Assembly (NCBI RefSeq): GCF_000967265.1
Contig: NZ_KQ033885.1
Coordinates: 1,345,538 to 1,409,537, forward strand
Reading direction: 5' to 3'
DNA length: 64,000 nucleotides
DNA from: Bifidobacterium mellis
GTDB taxonomy: Bacteria > Actinomycetota > Actinomycetes > Actinomycetales > Bifidobacteriaceae
Within the stretch, counting starts at the first letter, position 1. Each line of letters begins with the position of its first letter. Position numbers and translations under genes: made by a program. The notes under the pieces are model-generated. The model was given only the letters and a program-made list of their open reading frames with translations. It was not told the origin of the DNA and searched no databases. Positions 18,069 to 28,704 of this stretch are shown piece after piece.

Positions 18069-18925
18069 TGTGCCACACCTTCCGTAATCTGGACGAAGTA
18101 GGTCTGCAAGTCCATGGGGGCGACAATAAGCCCCTTGGGCTGCTCGTCGGTCACCGGACCCTCGAAGCTGACGCGTAGCAGGTCGCCGATGCGCTGCCTG
18201 CCCAGCAGCTTCGGGTCGCCCTGTGCAAGGTAGCCCTCCACGTCACGCGGACGGCCAGTGACAGTGGTCCCCAGACCTGACAGATCATCCACGCTGAAAG
18301 ATCGCAGGACCCGCCCCTGGTCGATGATCGTGACGCGGGAGATGAGCTGGCTGACCTCGTTGATGATATGGGTAGCGATGATCATGGTCGGTCCGCGGCG
18401 CTGATAGGACTCCAGAAGGAAGGAGTAGATCCTCTCCCTGGCCGCCGCATCCATTCCTGTCGTCGGTTCATCCAGAATGAGGTATTCCACAGGCAGGCAG
18501 AGTCCGATGACGTCCTTGACCACCTGACGCTGCCCCGTGGAAAGGGAGGCAAAAGTGTCAGTCAGCCTCAATGCGAAGCTCTTAAGAATACTCTCAGCCA
18601 AGTGCCAGTCGAAACCGCCGTAAAACCCCTCGGCCATGGCAAATGCCTGTCTAATGCGCCGTCGGGATGGATAGGGCCAGGTTTCGTTGACCAAAGCCAC
18701 TCGGCGAACGATTCTTGAATCGCTGACCAGATCGCTTCCATCCAGGTGGATCAGCCCCTGGTCAGGAAGTGCCCTGCCCGCCATCAGATTGCACAGGGTG
18801 GACTTGCCGGCCCCGTTCCGCCCGAAGAGTCCGTATATATTGCCGGGCTCAAAGCAGAGTGAGATCTCATCCAGGGCCTTCAGCTTTCCGTACGATTTGT
18901 CCACATTGGAAACTGTCAGACTCAT
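18065..18925 (-). CDS. ABC transporter ATP-binding protein
   Basis: This 286-residue ATPase belongs to the ABC-2/YtrB-like exporter class. Walker A is GRNGAGKST near residue 36, the signature SLSTGQRQ is near 134 (Thr in place of the second Gly of LSGGQ, as often in this class) and Walker B is YLILDEPTTGMD near 150. The H-loop is IATHI. The C-terminal ~70 residues hold a small beta-rich domain of unknown role. Start and stop overlap the neighbouring genes by 4 bases, so the three genes form one coupled operon. Confidence 0.9.
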   Translation of the reverse strand: MSLTVSNVDKSYGKLKALDEISLCFEPGNIYGLFGRNGAGKSTLCNLMAGRALPDQGLIHLDGSDLVSDSRIVRRVALVNETWPYPSRRRIRQAFAMAEGFYGGFDWHLAESILKSFALRLTDTFASLSTGQRQVVKDVIGLCLPVEYLILDEPTTGMDAAARERIYSFLLESYQRRGPTMIIATHIINEVSQLISRVTIIDQGRVLRSFSVDDLSGLGTTVTGRPRDVEGYLAQGDPKLLGRQRIGDLLRVSFEGPVTDEQPKGLIVAPMDLQTYFVQITEGVAQ

Positions 18926-19287
18926 TGGTAGACCCTTTCTATGATGGCGTCCAGGTCCTCACGAGATACGTCCAGAGACTTGGCTTCTTTGACCAGATCC
19001 TGGAACCTTCCGTTCAGGAGCTCGTTCCTCCGACGCTCACGAACACTCCGGCCCGCACCGGCAGTGACAAACATGCCCAGCCCCCGCCGTTTCTCCAGAA
19101 GGCCCCGGTCGACCAACAGGTTCATCCCCTTGAGGACGGTGGCCGGGTTGATCTGGTAGGCGGTCGAGATTTCCGTGGTGCTGGGAATCCTCTCACCATC
19201 GGCGACCAGACCCTCGGCTATGGCTTCGGTCAGCCGGTCCGCCACCTTCATGAAAACGGGCCGACCATCCGGTATTTCGATCGCCAT
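18922..19287 (-). CDS. GntR-family (YtrA-type) repressor
   Basis: This 121-residue regulator is a winged-helix GntR domain (residues ~10-75: ADRLTEAIAEGLVADGERIPS, then TAYQINPATVLKGMNLLVDRGLLEKRRGLGMFV) plus a ~45-residue helical tail for dimerisation. It lacks the large FCD or UTRA ligand domain, which places it in the short YtrA group. Its genes lie directly downstream of a near-perfect palindrome over the predicted promoter, so autoregulation of the ABC operon is likely. Confidence 0.9.
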   Translation of the reverse strand: MAIEIPDGRPVFMKVADRLTEAIAEGLVADGERIPSTTEISTAYQINPATVLKGMNLLVDRGLLEKRRGLGMFVTAGAGRSVRERRRNELLNGRFQDLVKEAKSLDVSREDLDAIIERVYQ

Positions 19288-19352
19288 CGTTTGACCGCCT
19301 TGTCTGCCTTGATTCGGAGTGCCGAATTAGGACCTTTACAACTGTTTATTAC

Positions 19353-19372
19353 TTAGTTACTTGAGTAACTAA
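19353..19372. promoter_or_regulatory. Operator palindrome for the GntR/YtrA regulator
   Basis: TTAGTTACTTGAGTAACTAA is an inverted repeat with perfect 9-base arms and a 2-base centre. On the minus strand it begins just after the predicted -10 box, covering the transcription start and early leader, 66 bases before the gntR ATG. Size and symmetry suit a GntR dimer. Which effector releases it is not visible. Confidence 0.65.
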
Positions 19373-19377
19373 CCAAC

Positions 19378-19406
19378 AGTCTACGATTTGTTCTTCCAAC
19401 CGTCAA
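19378..19406 (-). promoter_or_regulatory. Promoter of the gntR-ABC operon
   Basis: On the minus strand, TTGACG (19406-19401) and TAGACT (19383-19378) are separated by 17 bases, giving a good sigma-70-type match (5/6 and 4/6). It lies immediately upstream of the operator palindrome. The remaining sequence down to the oppF stop (19535) shows no gene. Confidence 0.6.
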
Positions 19407-19534
19407 ATCAAATGCAGTCGTAATCCGCCCGGTTGCTCTGCGCAGATACTTCCGCTGCCCTACTTCATCCCAGCAAGAACGGACATGCCCTCATGTAATT
19501 CTGCTTAGCCAGGATGCCGTATAAGCACGAATGC

Positions 19535-20395
19535 CTACAGGGTTGCAGCTGCCAGCAGCTGACGGGTATAGGACTGACTGGGGTGATCGAGGATGGTCTG
19601 CACCGGCCCCTCCTCCACCACCCTCCCCTGGCTGAGCACCATGACCCTGTCCGCGATGTGCTGGACCACGCCCAGATCATGGGAGATGATGATCATGGAC
19701 ATGCCATTGGAAGGATCTGCCTGCTGCCTGGACTGGGCCATGATGGATTGAAGGGTATGGAGGATCCCGACGCGCGCCGAGACGTCGATGGCGCTCATGG
19801 GCTCATCGGCCAGGAGTATCCGGGGCTTGACGACCAGGGCCCGGGCTATGGCCGCCCGCTGGGCCTGGCCTCCGGACAGATCCGACGGATAAGCCGTCAT
19901 GAACCTGTCTGGGTCAAGCTGAACCTCTGACAAGACCTTGGCCACCCGATCAGCAAGGTCTGTCCCATCTTGACGACGATGCCATAGGTGTCCGCTCCTC
20001 CTACGCCCGGCAGCCAGAAGGGGTTCGGCGACTGACCGGCCGATGGTCCACCGGGGATCCAAGGAGGCAAAGGGGTTCTGGAAGACCAGGGCGGAATCTC
20101 GGGCAAGCGACCTGGCGGCCGCAGAACCACGCAGAACAGGACTGCCCTGATACGCCACCTGCCCGGCATCAGGCCTCAACTGACCCAGAAGCAGACGGGA
20201 AAGCGTGGTTTTCCCCGAACCCGACTCCCCTATAATCGCCAAGCACTCCCCCGGCATGAGCGAGACATCGATTCCGTCAACCGCAGCGTTTCGAGCCACG
20301 TCGCTGCCGTTTGAGGCATAGATCTTGGTCAGGCCCTTCCCGATCAGGATCGGATCGGCATGTGCAACGTCAGTAGTTCCCATGCTTGCCTCCAT
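19535..20395 (-). CDS. Oligopeptide ABC transporter ATP-binding protein (OppF-like)
   Basis: A 286-residue ATPase: Walker A GESGSGKTT, signature LSGGQAQR, Walker B ILLADEPMSAID, H-loop IISHD. It is the second of a pair of ATPases and overlaps the upstream OppD-like gene by 26 bases. It supplies energy for the peptide or nickel importer encoded with it. It lacks the extended C-terminal iron-sulfur Cys motif (about 50 residues) that many OppD/F proteins carry. Last gene of the operon; no clear terminator was seen. Confidence 0.9.
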   Translation of the reverse strand: MEASMGTTDVAHADPILIGKGLTKIYASNGSDVARNAAVDGIDVSLMPGECLAIIGESGSGKTTLSRLLLGQLRPDAGQVAYQGSPVLRGSAAARSLARDSALVFQNPFASLDPRWTIGRSVAEPLLAAGRRRSGHLWHRRQDGTDLADRVAKVLSEVQLDPDRFMTAYPSDLSGGQAQRAAIARALVVKPRILLADEPMSAIDVSARVGILHTLQSIMAQSRQQADPSNGMSMIIISHDLGVVQHIADRVMVLSQGRVVEEGPVQTILDHPSQSYTRQLLAAATL

Positions 20396-21164
20396 CTGCG
20401 CGCAGCGTCAGCTCTCTGGCCGCCCCCACCAGGGTCCTGCCCTGTGGACTGGATGGACTGTGCAGAATGCTCTGCGTCTGCCCGCTTTCCACCACTCGCC
20501 CTGCATCAAGGATGTAGCAGTAATCGGCAACCCTGGCGAGGACCGAGAAATCATGGGTGATGAACAGCAGGGAGGCCCCGCTCTGGTCGACCAGGGAAAC
20601 CAGCAGATCCACGATCTGCCGCTGGGTGACGGCATCCAGGGCGGTGGTCGGCTCGTCTGCCAGAATCAGTCTGGGCTTGGTGACCAGGGCTGTGGCTATG
20701 GCCGCCCGCTGCTGCTGGCCCCCGGACAGTTCATGTGGGTAGGAGCCGGCCAGATCCGCATCCAAACCGACCTGGGCCAATATCTCCATGACCCGCCTGT
20801 GCCTTTCCTGGGTGCTCAGACGATAGTGGCGACGGAGAGGAAGCTCAACCTGGCTGTAGACCTTCTTGACCGGGTTCAGGGCCGTGGAAGGATTCTGAAA
20901 GATCATGCCCATCCGGGAACCCCGCAGGTCCGCCAGGGACCGGTCATCGGAGCCGAGAATCTGAAGCCCGTCCACCAGAATGGAACCGGACAGGGAGGCC
21001 GTCAGCGGTGCGGTGCCCAGGACGCTGCGGGCGATCATCGACTTTCCGGAGCCTGAGGAGCCGATCAGGCCGACCCGTTGTCCATCCGCCACCCTGAGGT
21101 TCACCCGGTCAAGAATGGTGCGGCCATTGATGGACAGACTCAGGCCGTCAATATTCAGCGACAT
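20370..21164 (-). CDS. Oligopeptide ABC transporter ATP-binding protein (OppD-like)
   Basis: A 264-residue ATPase. Walker A is GSSGSGKSM near residue 36, the Q-loop is in [12 protein letters not shown], the signature is LSGGQQQR near 144, Walker B is [12 protein letters not shown] and the H-loop is [15 protein letters not shown] is typical of the oligopeptide/nickel group. It overlaps the permease gene by 10 bases upstream and the OppF-like gene by 26 bases downstream, so all five genes are probably one transcript. Confidence 0.9.
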   Translation of the reverse strand: MSLNIDGLSLSINGRTILDRVNLRVADGQRVGLIGSSGSGKSMIARSVLGTAPLTASLSGSILVDGLQILGSDDRSLADLRGSRMGMIFQNPSTALNPVKKVYSQVELPLRRHYRLSTQERHRRVMEILAQVGLDADLAGSYPHELSGGQQQRAAIATALVTKPRLILADEPTTALDAVTQRQIVDLLVSLVDQSGASLLFITHDFSVLARVADYCYILDAGRVVESGQTQSILHSPSSPQGRTLVGAARELTLRADGGKHGNY

Positions 21165-22204
21165 GATTGGTCTCCCTCACCTGTACGGATCGCATTCTCG
21201 ACATGATGACCGGAGTCGTTTGATTGCGCAGACTTTTCCTGACGCTCCCCAGACCGGAGAGCCGACCGTCCGGCGGCAGCCACGGCGGCCCTGAGCCCGG
21301 AGTTGGTGACCGGATCGATGGCATCACGCAGGGCATCACCGAACAGGTTCAACGCCACCACCACCATGGTGACCACCAGGCCGGGCCAGAGCACGGTCAG
21401 CGGAAAGACGTTGATGAACTTGACCGAGGTGGTCAGCGAGTGCCCCCAGGAGGGTAGACCAGCGGGAACGCCCACCCCCAGGTAGGTCAACCCTGCTTCA
21501 GCCAGAACGGAGGTCCCCGCCGACATGGAAAGCTGCACGCACAGGACCGGAATGACATTGGGCACCAGGTGCGTGCAGAAAATTCTGAAGGATCCGACCC
21601 CGCTGTGCCGGGCGGATCGCACATAGTCCGATTCCGCCGCCAGGAGCGCCTGGGGCCTTACAATCCGGGCCAGGTTGAGTCCGTAGCCGAATCCGCAGGC
21701 CACGACGACCACGGCGATGCTCGGTCCCAGGGGGACAGCCAGAATCAGGGCCAGCAGAACCGTGGGCAGGGAAATCAGGGCATCTACCAGGACCACGACC
21801 GTCTGCGATACTCCGGAACTGCGCGAGACCATGGCCATGACCAGAAGGAGGCCCAATAGGCCCGACAGGAGGACCGCCAGAAGACTGATGGCCAGGTTGG
21901 TTGCCGACCCCGCCATCAGCCAGGAGAGGATGTCTGCCCCGGTGCCATCCGTTCCCAGAAGGTGGTCGCGGCTGGGGGCCTGCCAGATCCGGTATCCGTC
22001 GGTGGTCCAGATAGGGACCGGGGTCCAGAACCTGGAGACCAGGGAGAACAGGATCCACATGGCCAGAACAATCAGCGAGTATCGCCCTGAGGCCTTGCGC
22101 CACATGCTGGCCAGCACCACCCGCATCCGTCCGAGGAATCCCAGTCGGCCGGGGAAGATGGCCCGCAATCCCAGGCGGGGCCTGTCAGTATGCTCCCAAC
22201 TCAT
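21155..22204 (-). CDS. Oligopeptide ABC transporter permease (OppC-like)
   Basis: A 349-residue permease with about six membrane segments. It has the DRDHLLGTDGTGADILSWL-type motif near residues 78-95, and the EAA coupling loop (EYSDYVRSARHSG-like, here AAESDYVRSARHSG) near 195 that contacts the ATPases. The N-terminal ~40 residues are basic and cytoplasmic. The C-terminal ~60 residues are a hydrophilic extension, Ser/Arg-rich. It starts at the last base of the OppB-like stop region. Confidence 0.9.
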   Translation of the reverse strand: MSWEHTDRPRLGLRAIFPGRLGFLGRMRVVLASMWRKASGRYSLIVLAMWILFSLVSRFWTPVPIWTTDGYRIWQAPSRDHLLGTDGTGADILSWLMAGSATNLAISLLAVLLSGLLGLLLVMAMVSRSSGVSQTVVVLVDALISLPTVLLALILAVPLGPSIAVVVVACGFGYGLNLARIVRPQALLAAESDYVRSARHSGVGSFRIFCTHLVPNVIPVLCVQLSMSAGTSVLAEAGLTYLGVGVPAGLPSWGHSLTTSVKFINVFPLTVLWPGLVVTMVVVALNLFGDALRDAIDPVTNSGLRAAVAAAGRSALRSGERQEKSAQSNDSGHHVENAIRTGEGDQSCR

Positions 22205-23187
22205 CAGTCAGCCACCTCCTGCCTGGCCGCACCTCGAAAACGCGGATCGATCAATCTATGGATAACGTCCACCAGCAGTCCCAGGAAGAGGAAGAAGGCC
22301 GCCAGAAGAAGCAGCTCGGACTGAACGGCCGGAAGATCCCGGTTGCCCACGTCTGTGATCAGCATGGAGCCCAGTCCCGGCAGGGCGAACAGGTTCTCGC
22401 TGACCATGACCCCGGTGATCATCTCGGCCATGGTCAGCCCGACCACCGAGACCAGCTGGGGGGAAGCCAGCCGCAGACCGATGCGCAGGGCGGCCTGGGT
22501 CCGGGTCATCCCGCAGGCCATGCCCATGTCCACATACCCGGAAGAGAGCATGTCGCCCAGGAGGGAACGGGTGTATCGCATGATGCCGGCGCCCACAATG
22601 ATGCCGGTGGACACAGCAGGCAGGATCAAAGCCGCCAGGGCCTGGCCCGGCTGAGCCCAGCCGAGAGCAGGAAAGCCCTGGGAGGGCAGCAGACCAATCA
22701 GCCCACTGCCCTTGGCGAAGAGCATGATCAGCAGCAGTCCTGACCAGAGGGCCGGTACGGATCCGCCCACGATGGCTGCCATGTGGCTGAAGGACTGCAT
22801 CCGAGGCGAGCGCGCCAGAGCTGCCGCACAACCCAGGGGGATGCCCAGCAGCAGGGCCACGCCCAGTCCCAAAAGAATCAAAGGGAAGGTGATCTGGGCC
22901 CGGATGCCCACCTGGGAGGCGATGGAACGGTTGGTCAGAATGGACCTGCCCAGGTCCCCTTTGAGGAAATCGCTGATCCAATCCAGATACTGCCGGGGAT
23001 AGGAGCGGTCCAGGCCCATCTGCCGACGTAGCCGGTCGACACGCTCAGGCGGGGCATCCAGCCCGGCCATGACGGCGGCCACGTCACCGGGCAGGATGCG
23101 CAGTGCCAGGAAGATCAGCAGGGAGATGCCCATCAGTGCCAAGATGAAGAGCACCAGACGGCGCATCAGGAATCTGGCCATGGTCAC
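22204..23187 (-). CDS. Oligopeptide ABC transporter permease (OppB-like)
   Basis: A 327-residue permease opening with RRLVLFILALMGISLLIF and the GDVAAVMAG / LDRSYPRQYLDWISDFLKGDLG stretch that is diagnostic of DppB/OppB proteins. It has about six membrane helices, and the EAA loop falls near DMLSSGYVDMGMACGM. It partners the OppC-like protein to form the channel. It overlaps the binding-protein gene by 4 bases at 23184-23187. Confidence 0.9.
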   Translation of the reverse strand: MTMARFLMRRLVLFILALMGISLLIFLALRILPGDVAAVMAGLDAPPERVDRLRRQMGLDRSYPRQYLDWISDFLKGDLGRSILTNRSIASQVGIRAQITFPLILLGLGVALLLGIPLGCAAALARSPRMQSFSHMAAIVGGSVPALWSGLLLIMLFAKGSGLIGLLPSQGFPALGWAQPGQALAALILPAVSTGIIVGAGIMRYTRSLLGDMLSSGYVDMGMACGMTRTQAALRIGLRLASPQLVSVVGLTMAEMITGVMVSENLFALPGLGSMLITDVGNRDLPAVQSELLLLAAFFLFLGLLVDVIHRLIDPRFRGAARQEVAD

Positions 23188-24830
23188 CCCCGTCTGTAGG
23201 TCACGTCGGACAAGGGCATGAGGGACTGGTTCAGGTCGACCGGGAAGCCCTCCAGCCCCGTCCGCCAGGCCGTGGTCACCCGGTAGTTGAAGAGCCAGTC
23301 CGCCGCCGCATCGCTGCTGACAATCCGTGCGGCCTGGGCCAGGAGCCTGTCGGAGTCATCGGCGGAGGTCGTGGCCATGGCCTTCTGGTAGAGCTCCTGG
23401 ACCTGACGATTGTCATAGTTGTAGTAGTAGCCGGGGTTGGCCCACTGATGGAAGTCGTGGCTCTCGCCATGATCCACCAGAGACAGGTCGTAGTCCTTGT
23501 TGGCATGCACGTCCTGGAGCCAGACCGAGAACTCCACCACCCGCACATCCAGGTCGATGCCCACTTGACGCAGCTGCGAGCGCAACTGATCGCCCAACTC
23601 GCTGCCATAGGTATTGGCGTAGGTCAGCCGAAGCTTGAGCCGGTGCTCGGGACCGTACCCGGCCTGGGCCAGAAGCCTCCGTGCCTGCTCCGGATCGTGG
23701 GGGTAGAGCCCGGTCAGATCCTGATAACCGGGATCCAGGGACGGTATTGGTCCGCCCAGGGCCCTGTCCGATCCGCCCCGGGAGGCAATCAGCTGCCGAT
23801 GGTCGATGGCATGGCGGATGGCCTTCCGCACCCGCGGGTCGGATGTGGCGGCGCCCTTGCCGTTCATGGCCAGTACGTACTTGTCGGTGTCGTCGCCCGC
23901 CTTGACCTGGAAATCGGGACTGTTCCGGAAGGGGCTGGCCAGATTCTCAGTGACCGGAGCCAGCACCTGCACATCCCCGCTGCGCAGGGCGTTGACGGCA
24001 GCATTGTCGTCATTGAGGTAACGGATGACGATGGTTGGCGTCTTAGGCTTGTCGCTCCCCCAGTAGTGCGGATCGGCCTTAAGCGTGACCGAGTCGTTTG
24101 GGCGGAAGCTTTCCAGCAGATATGGGCCGGAACCCACGGCTTGGGTCTTCATGTCGTAATGGGCCCGCCGGTCAAAGACCAGGCCAGCCCGGCCGCTCAG
24201 CTGCCAGAGCAGGTCCTGGTAGGGCCTGGACAGCGTCAGACGCACCGTCAGCGGATCCGTGGCCTGAACGCCCTGGAAACCCTCCAGCATCTCACTACCC
24301 TGATAGTGGCCTGCCATAAGCCCGCGTATGGAGTCGACCACGTCCTGGGCCCGAAGAGCATGATTGTTGGAAAAACGGATGCCCTCATGCAGGTGGAAGG
24401 TGTAGACCAGCCCGTCCTCGGAGACATCCCAGGTCCTGGCCAGGCCCGGACGCACCCGGTTCCGGGAATCCCGTGACACCAGGCCCTGATAGACGTTGCC
24501 GATCAGAAGCTGATCCAGCGCCGTGCCCGACTGGTTGCGGATGTCCAAGTTGGTGGGAGCCAGCTTGAGCCCCACCGTGACCGAATCAGCTACAGTTCCG
24601 CCCTCGGCCTGGCCAGTAGCACCACGATGCCCTGTCCACAGGGAGAATGCCAAGGCCAGGGCCAGCATGAGACTGAGCAGCTTCCAGGGCAGGGTGTTGC
24701 CGCCCGACCTCATGGGCCTGATCCTGGCGTTGAGTTCGGGGTCAGTGCTGGGGCCTGGCTCCTGGGCCGCCTCTGTATCTGCTGCGGTCACGCTGCCATG
24801 GACATGCGTGCCGTGTCGATCTGCGTTCAT
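23184..24830 (-). CDS. Oligopeptide-type solute-binding protein with N-terminal arm and no lipobox
   Basis: A 548-residue SBP_bac_5 protein (family 5: oligopeptides, nickel, glycans). It has TLDIRNQSGTALDQLL-type strands (here TNLDIRNQ), GLVYTFHLHEGIRFSNN near 150, and SGPYLLESFRPNDSVTL. ATG 24830 is chosen because AAGGAT lies upstream; the frame is open further but has no better site. Unlike most Gram-positive binding proteins there is no lipobox cysteine. About 47 hydrophilic residues precede a single hydrophobic stretch (LLSLMLALALAFSLW), so it may be a signal-anchor protein. First gene of the importer operon. Confidence 0.87.
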   Translation of the reverse strand: MNADRHGTHVHGSVTAADTEAAQEPGPSTDPELNARIRPMRSGGNTLPWKLLSLMLALALAFSLWTGHRGATGQAEGGTVADSVTVGLKLAPTNLDIRNQSGTALDQLLIGNVYQGLVSRDSRNRVRPGLARTWDVSEDGLVYTFHLHEGIRFSNNHALRAQDVVDSIRGLMAGHYQGSEMLEGFQGVQATDPLTVRLTLSRPYQDLLWQLSGRAGLVFDRRAHYDMKTQAVGSGPYLLESFRPNDSVTLKADPHYWGSDKPKTPTIVIRYLNDDNAAVNALRSGDVQVLAPVTENLASPFRNSPDFQVKAGDDTDKYVLAMNGKGAATSDPRVRKAIRHAIDHRQLIASRGGSDRALGGPIPSLDPGYQDLTGLYPHDPEQARRLLAQAGYGPEHRLKLRLTYANTYGSELGDQLRSQLRQVGIDLDVRVVEFSVWLQDVHANKDYDLSLVDHGESHDFHQWANPGYYYNYDNRQVQELYQKAMATTSADDSDRLLAQAARIVSSDAAADWLFNYRVTTAWRTGLEGFPVDLNQSLMPLSDVTYRRG

Positions 24831-24975
24831 TGACGAATCCTTATGCTGTGGTTGACCGCCATTCTGGTCGATCACCGCCCACAAGCATACTCCCCGAAGC
24901 CATCACCCAGGCTTATGCGCCTAGGATGGATTCGAAAAGCGCCACGCGCCCGGACGACGGCAGGGAGGAACAGAC

Positions 24976-27919
<2,944 letters not shown>

Positions 27920-27942
27920 TTATGTCCCACCAGGCTGACTGT

Positions 27943-28695
27943 TCAGGCTTCTCCTTGAGGATCCAAGGGAACAGAGGAGGTGAAGGTGCGCTTGACCCCG
28001 GTGTAGGGGTCGGTGAATTCCAGGCGACGGGCCACCAATTGCAGCGGCCGGGAGAAGTCGTCATAGGACCTGGTCCGGATTCTGGGGTAAAGGTCGTCGC
28101 CCACCATGGGCAGGCCCAAGGAGTTCATATGCACCCGAAGCTGATGGGTCTTGCCCGTCTGCGGATAGAGGGTGTAGGTGGCCAGGCATCCCCGGCCCGC
28201 CGTCAGCTCGACCCTGGTAATGGCATTGACGGGCCCACGCTCCTCCCAGGCCTGGAGAATCCCCCGACGTTTGATCACCCTGGAGCGACGCTCCAGCGGG
28301 AAGACCCGGGGCGGATCCAGGTGCCGCACGGTGCCGGTCCGCGGACGAACCATGGGTTGCACCGGCGCCAGGCACTGGTAGACCTTGCTCACGCGATGCT
28401 CCTGGAAGAGCATCTGGTAGGCCCGTCTGGCAGCCGGGTCGCGCACCAGGACCAGCACGCCGGCAGTGGCCCTGTCAAGCCTGTGGGCGGGTATGATGTC
28501 GGGCTCCCCGTACAGCTGGCGGATTCGAATCAGCACAGTGCCCGCGTACCACATCCCCCTGGGCATGGTGGCCAGGAAGTGGGGCTTGTCGACCACGATG
28601 ATGCGTTGATCCTCGTAGATGACCCTGGGCTCGAAAGGGATCGGCGGTTCCTCCAGAACGATCCGATGCCCCCGCTGCCCGGACCCGACGATCAT
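27943..28695 (-). CDS. RluA-family RNA pseudouridine synthase
   Basis: A 250-residue synthase. The catalytic Asp is in the HRLDRATAGV motif (about residues 71-80). The family motifs VIYEDQRIIVVDKPHFL near the start and QTGKTHQLRVHM near 180 are present. It lacks an S4 domain and is short, similar to the RluA/TruC-like group. Whether the target is 23S rRNA, tRNA or both is unknown. It begins 9 bases after glmS ends and is probably co-transcribed with it. Confidence 0.9.
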   Translation of the reverse strand: MIVGSGQRGHRIVLEEPPIPFEPRVIYEDQRIIVVDKPHFLATMPRGMWYAGTVLIRIRQLYGEPDIIPAHRLDRATAGVLVLVRDPAARRAYQMLFQEHRVSKVYQCLAPVQPMVRPRTGTVRHLDPPRVFPLERRSRVIKRRGILQAWEERGPVNAITRVELTAGRGCLATYTLYPQTGKTHQLRVHMNSLGLPMVGDDLYPRIRTRSYDDFSRPLQLVARRLEFTDPYTGVKRTFTSSVPLDPQGEA

Positions 28696-28704
28696 GGGCC
28701 GCCC

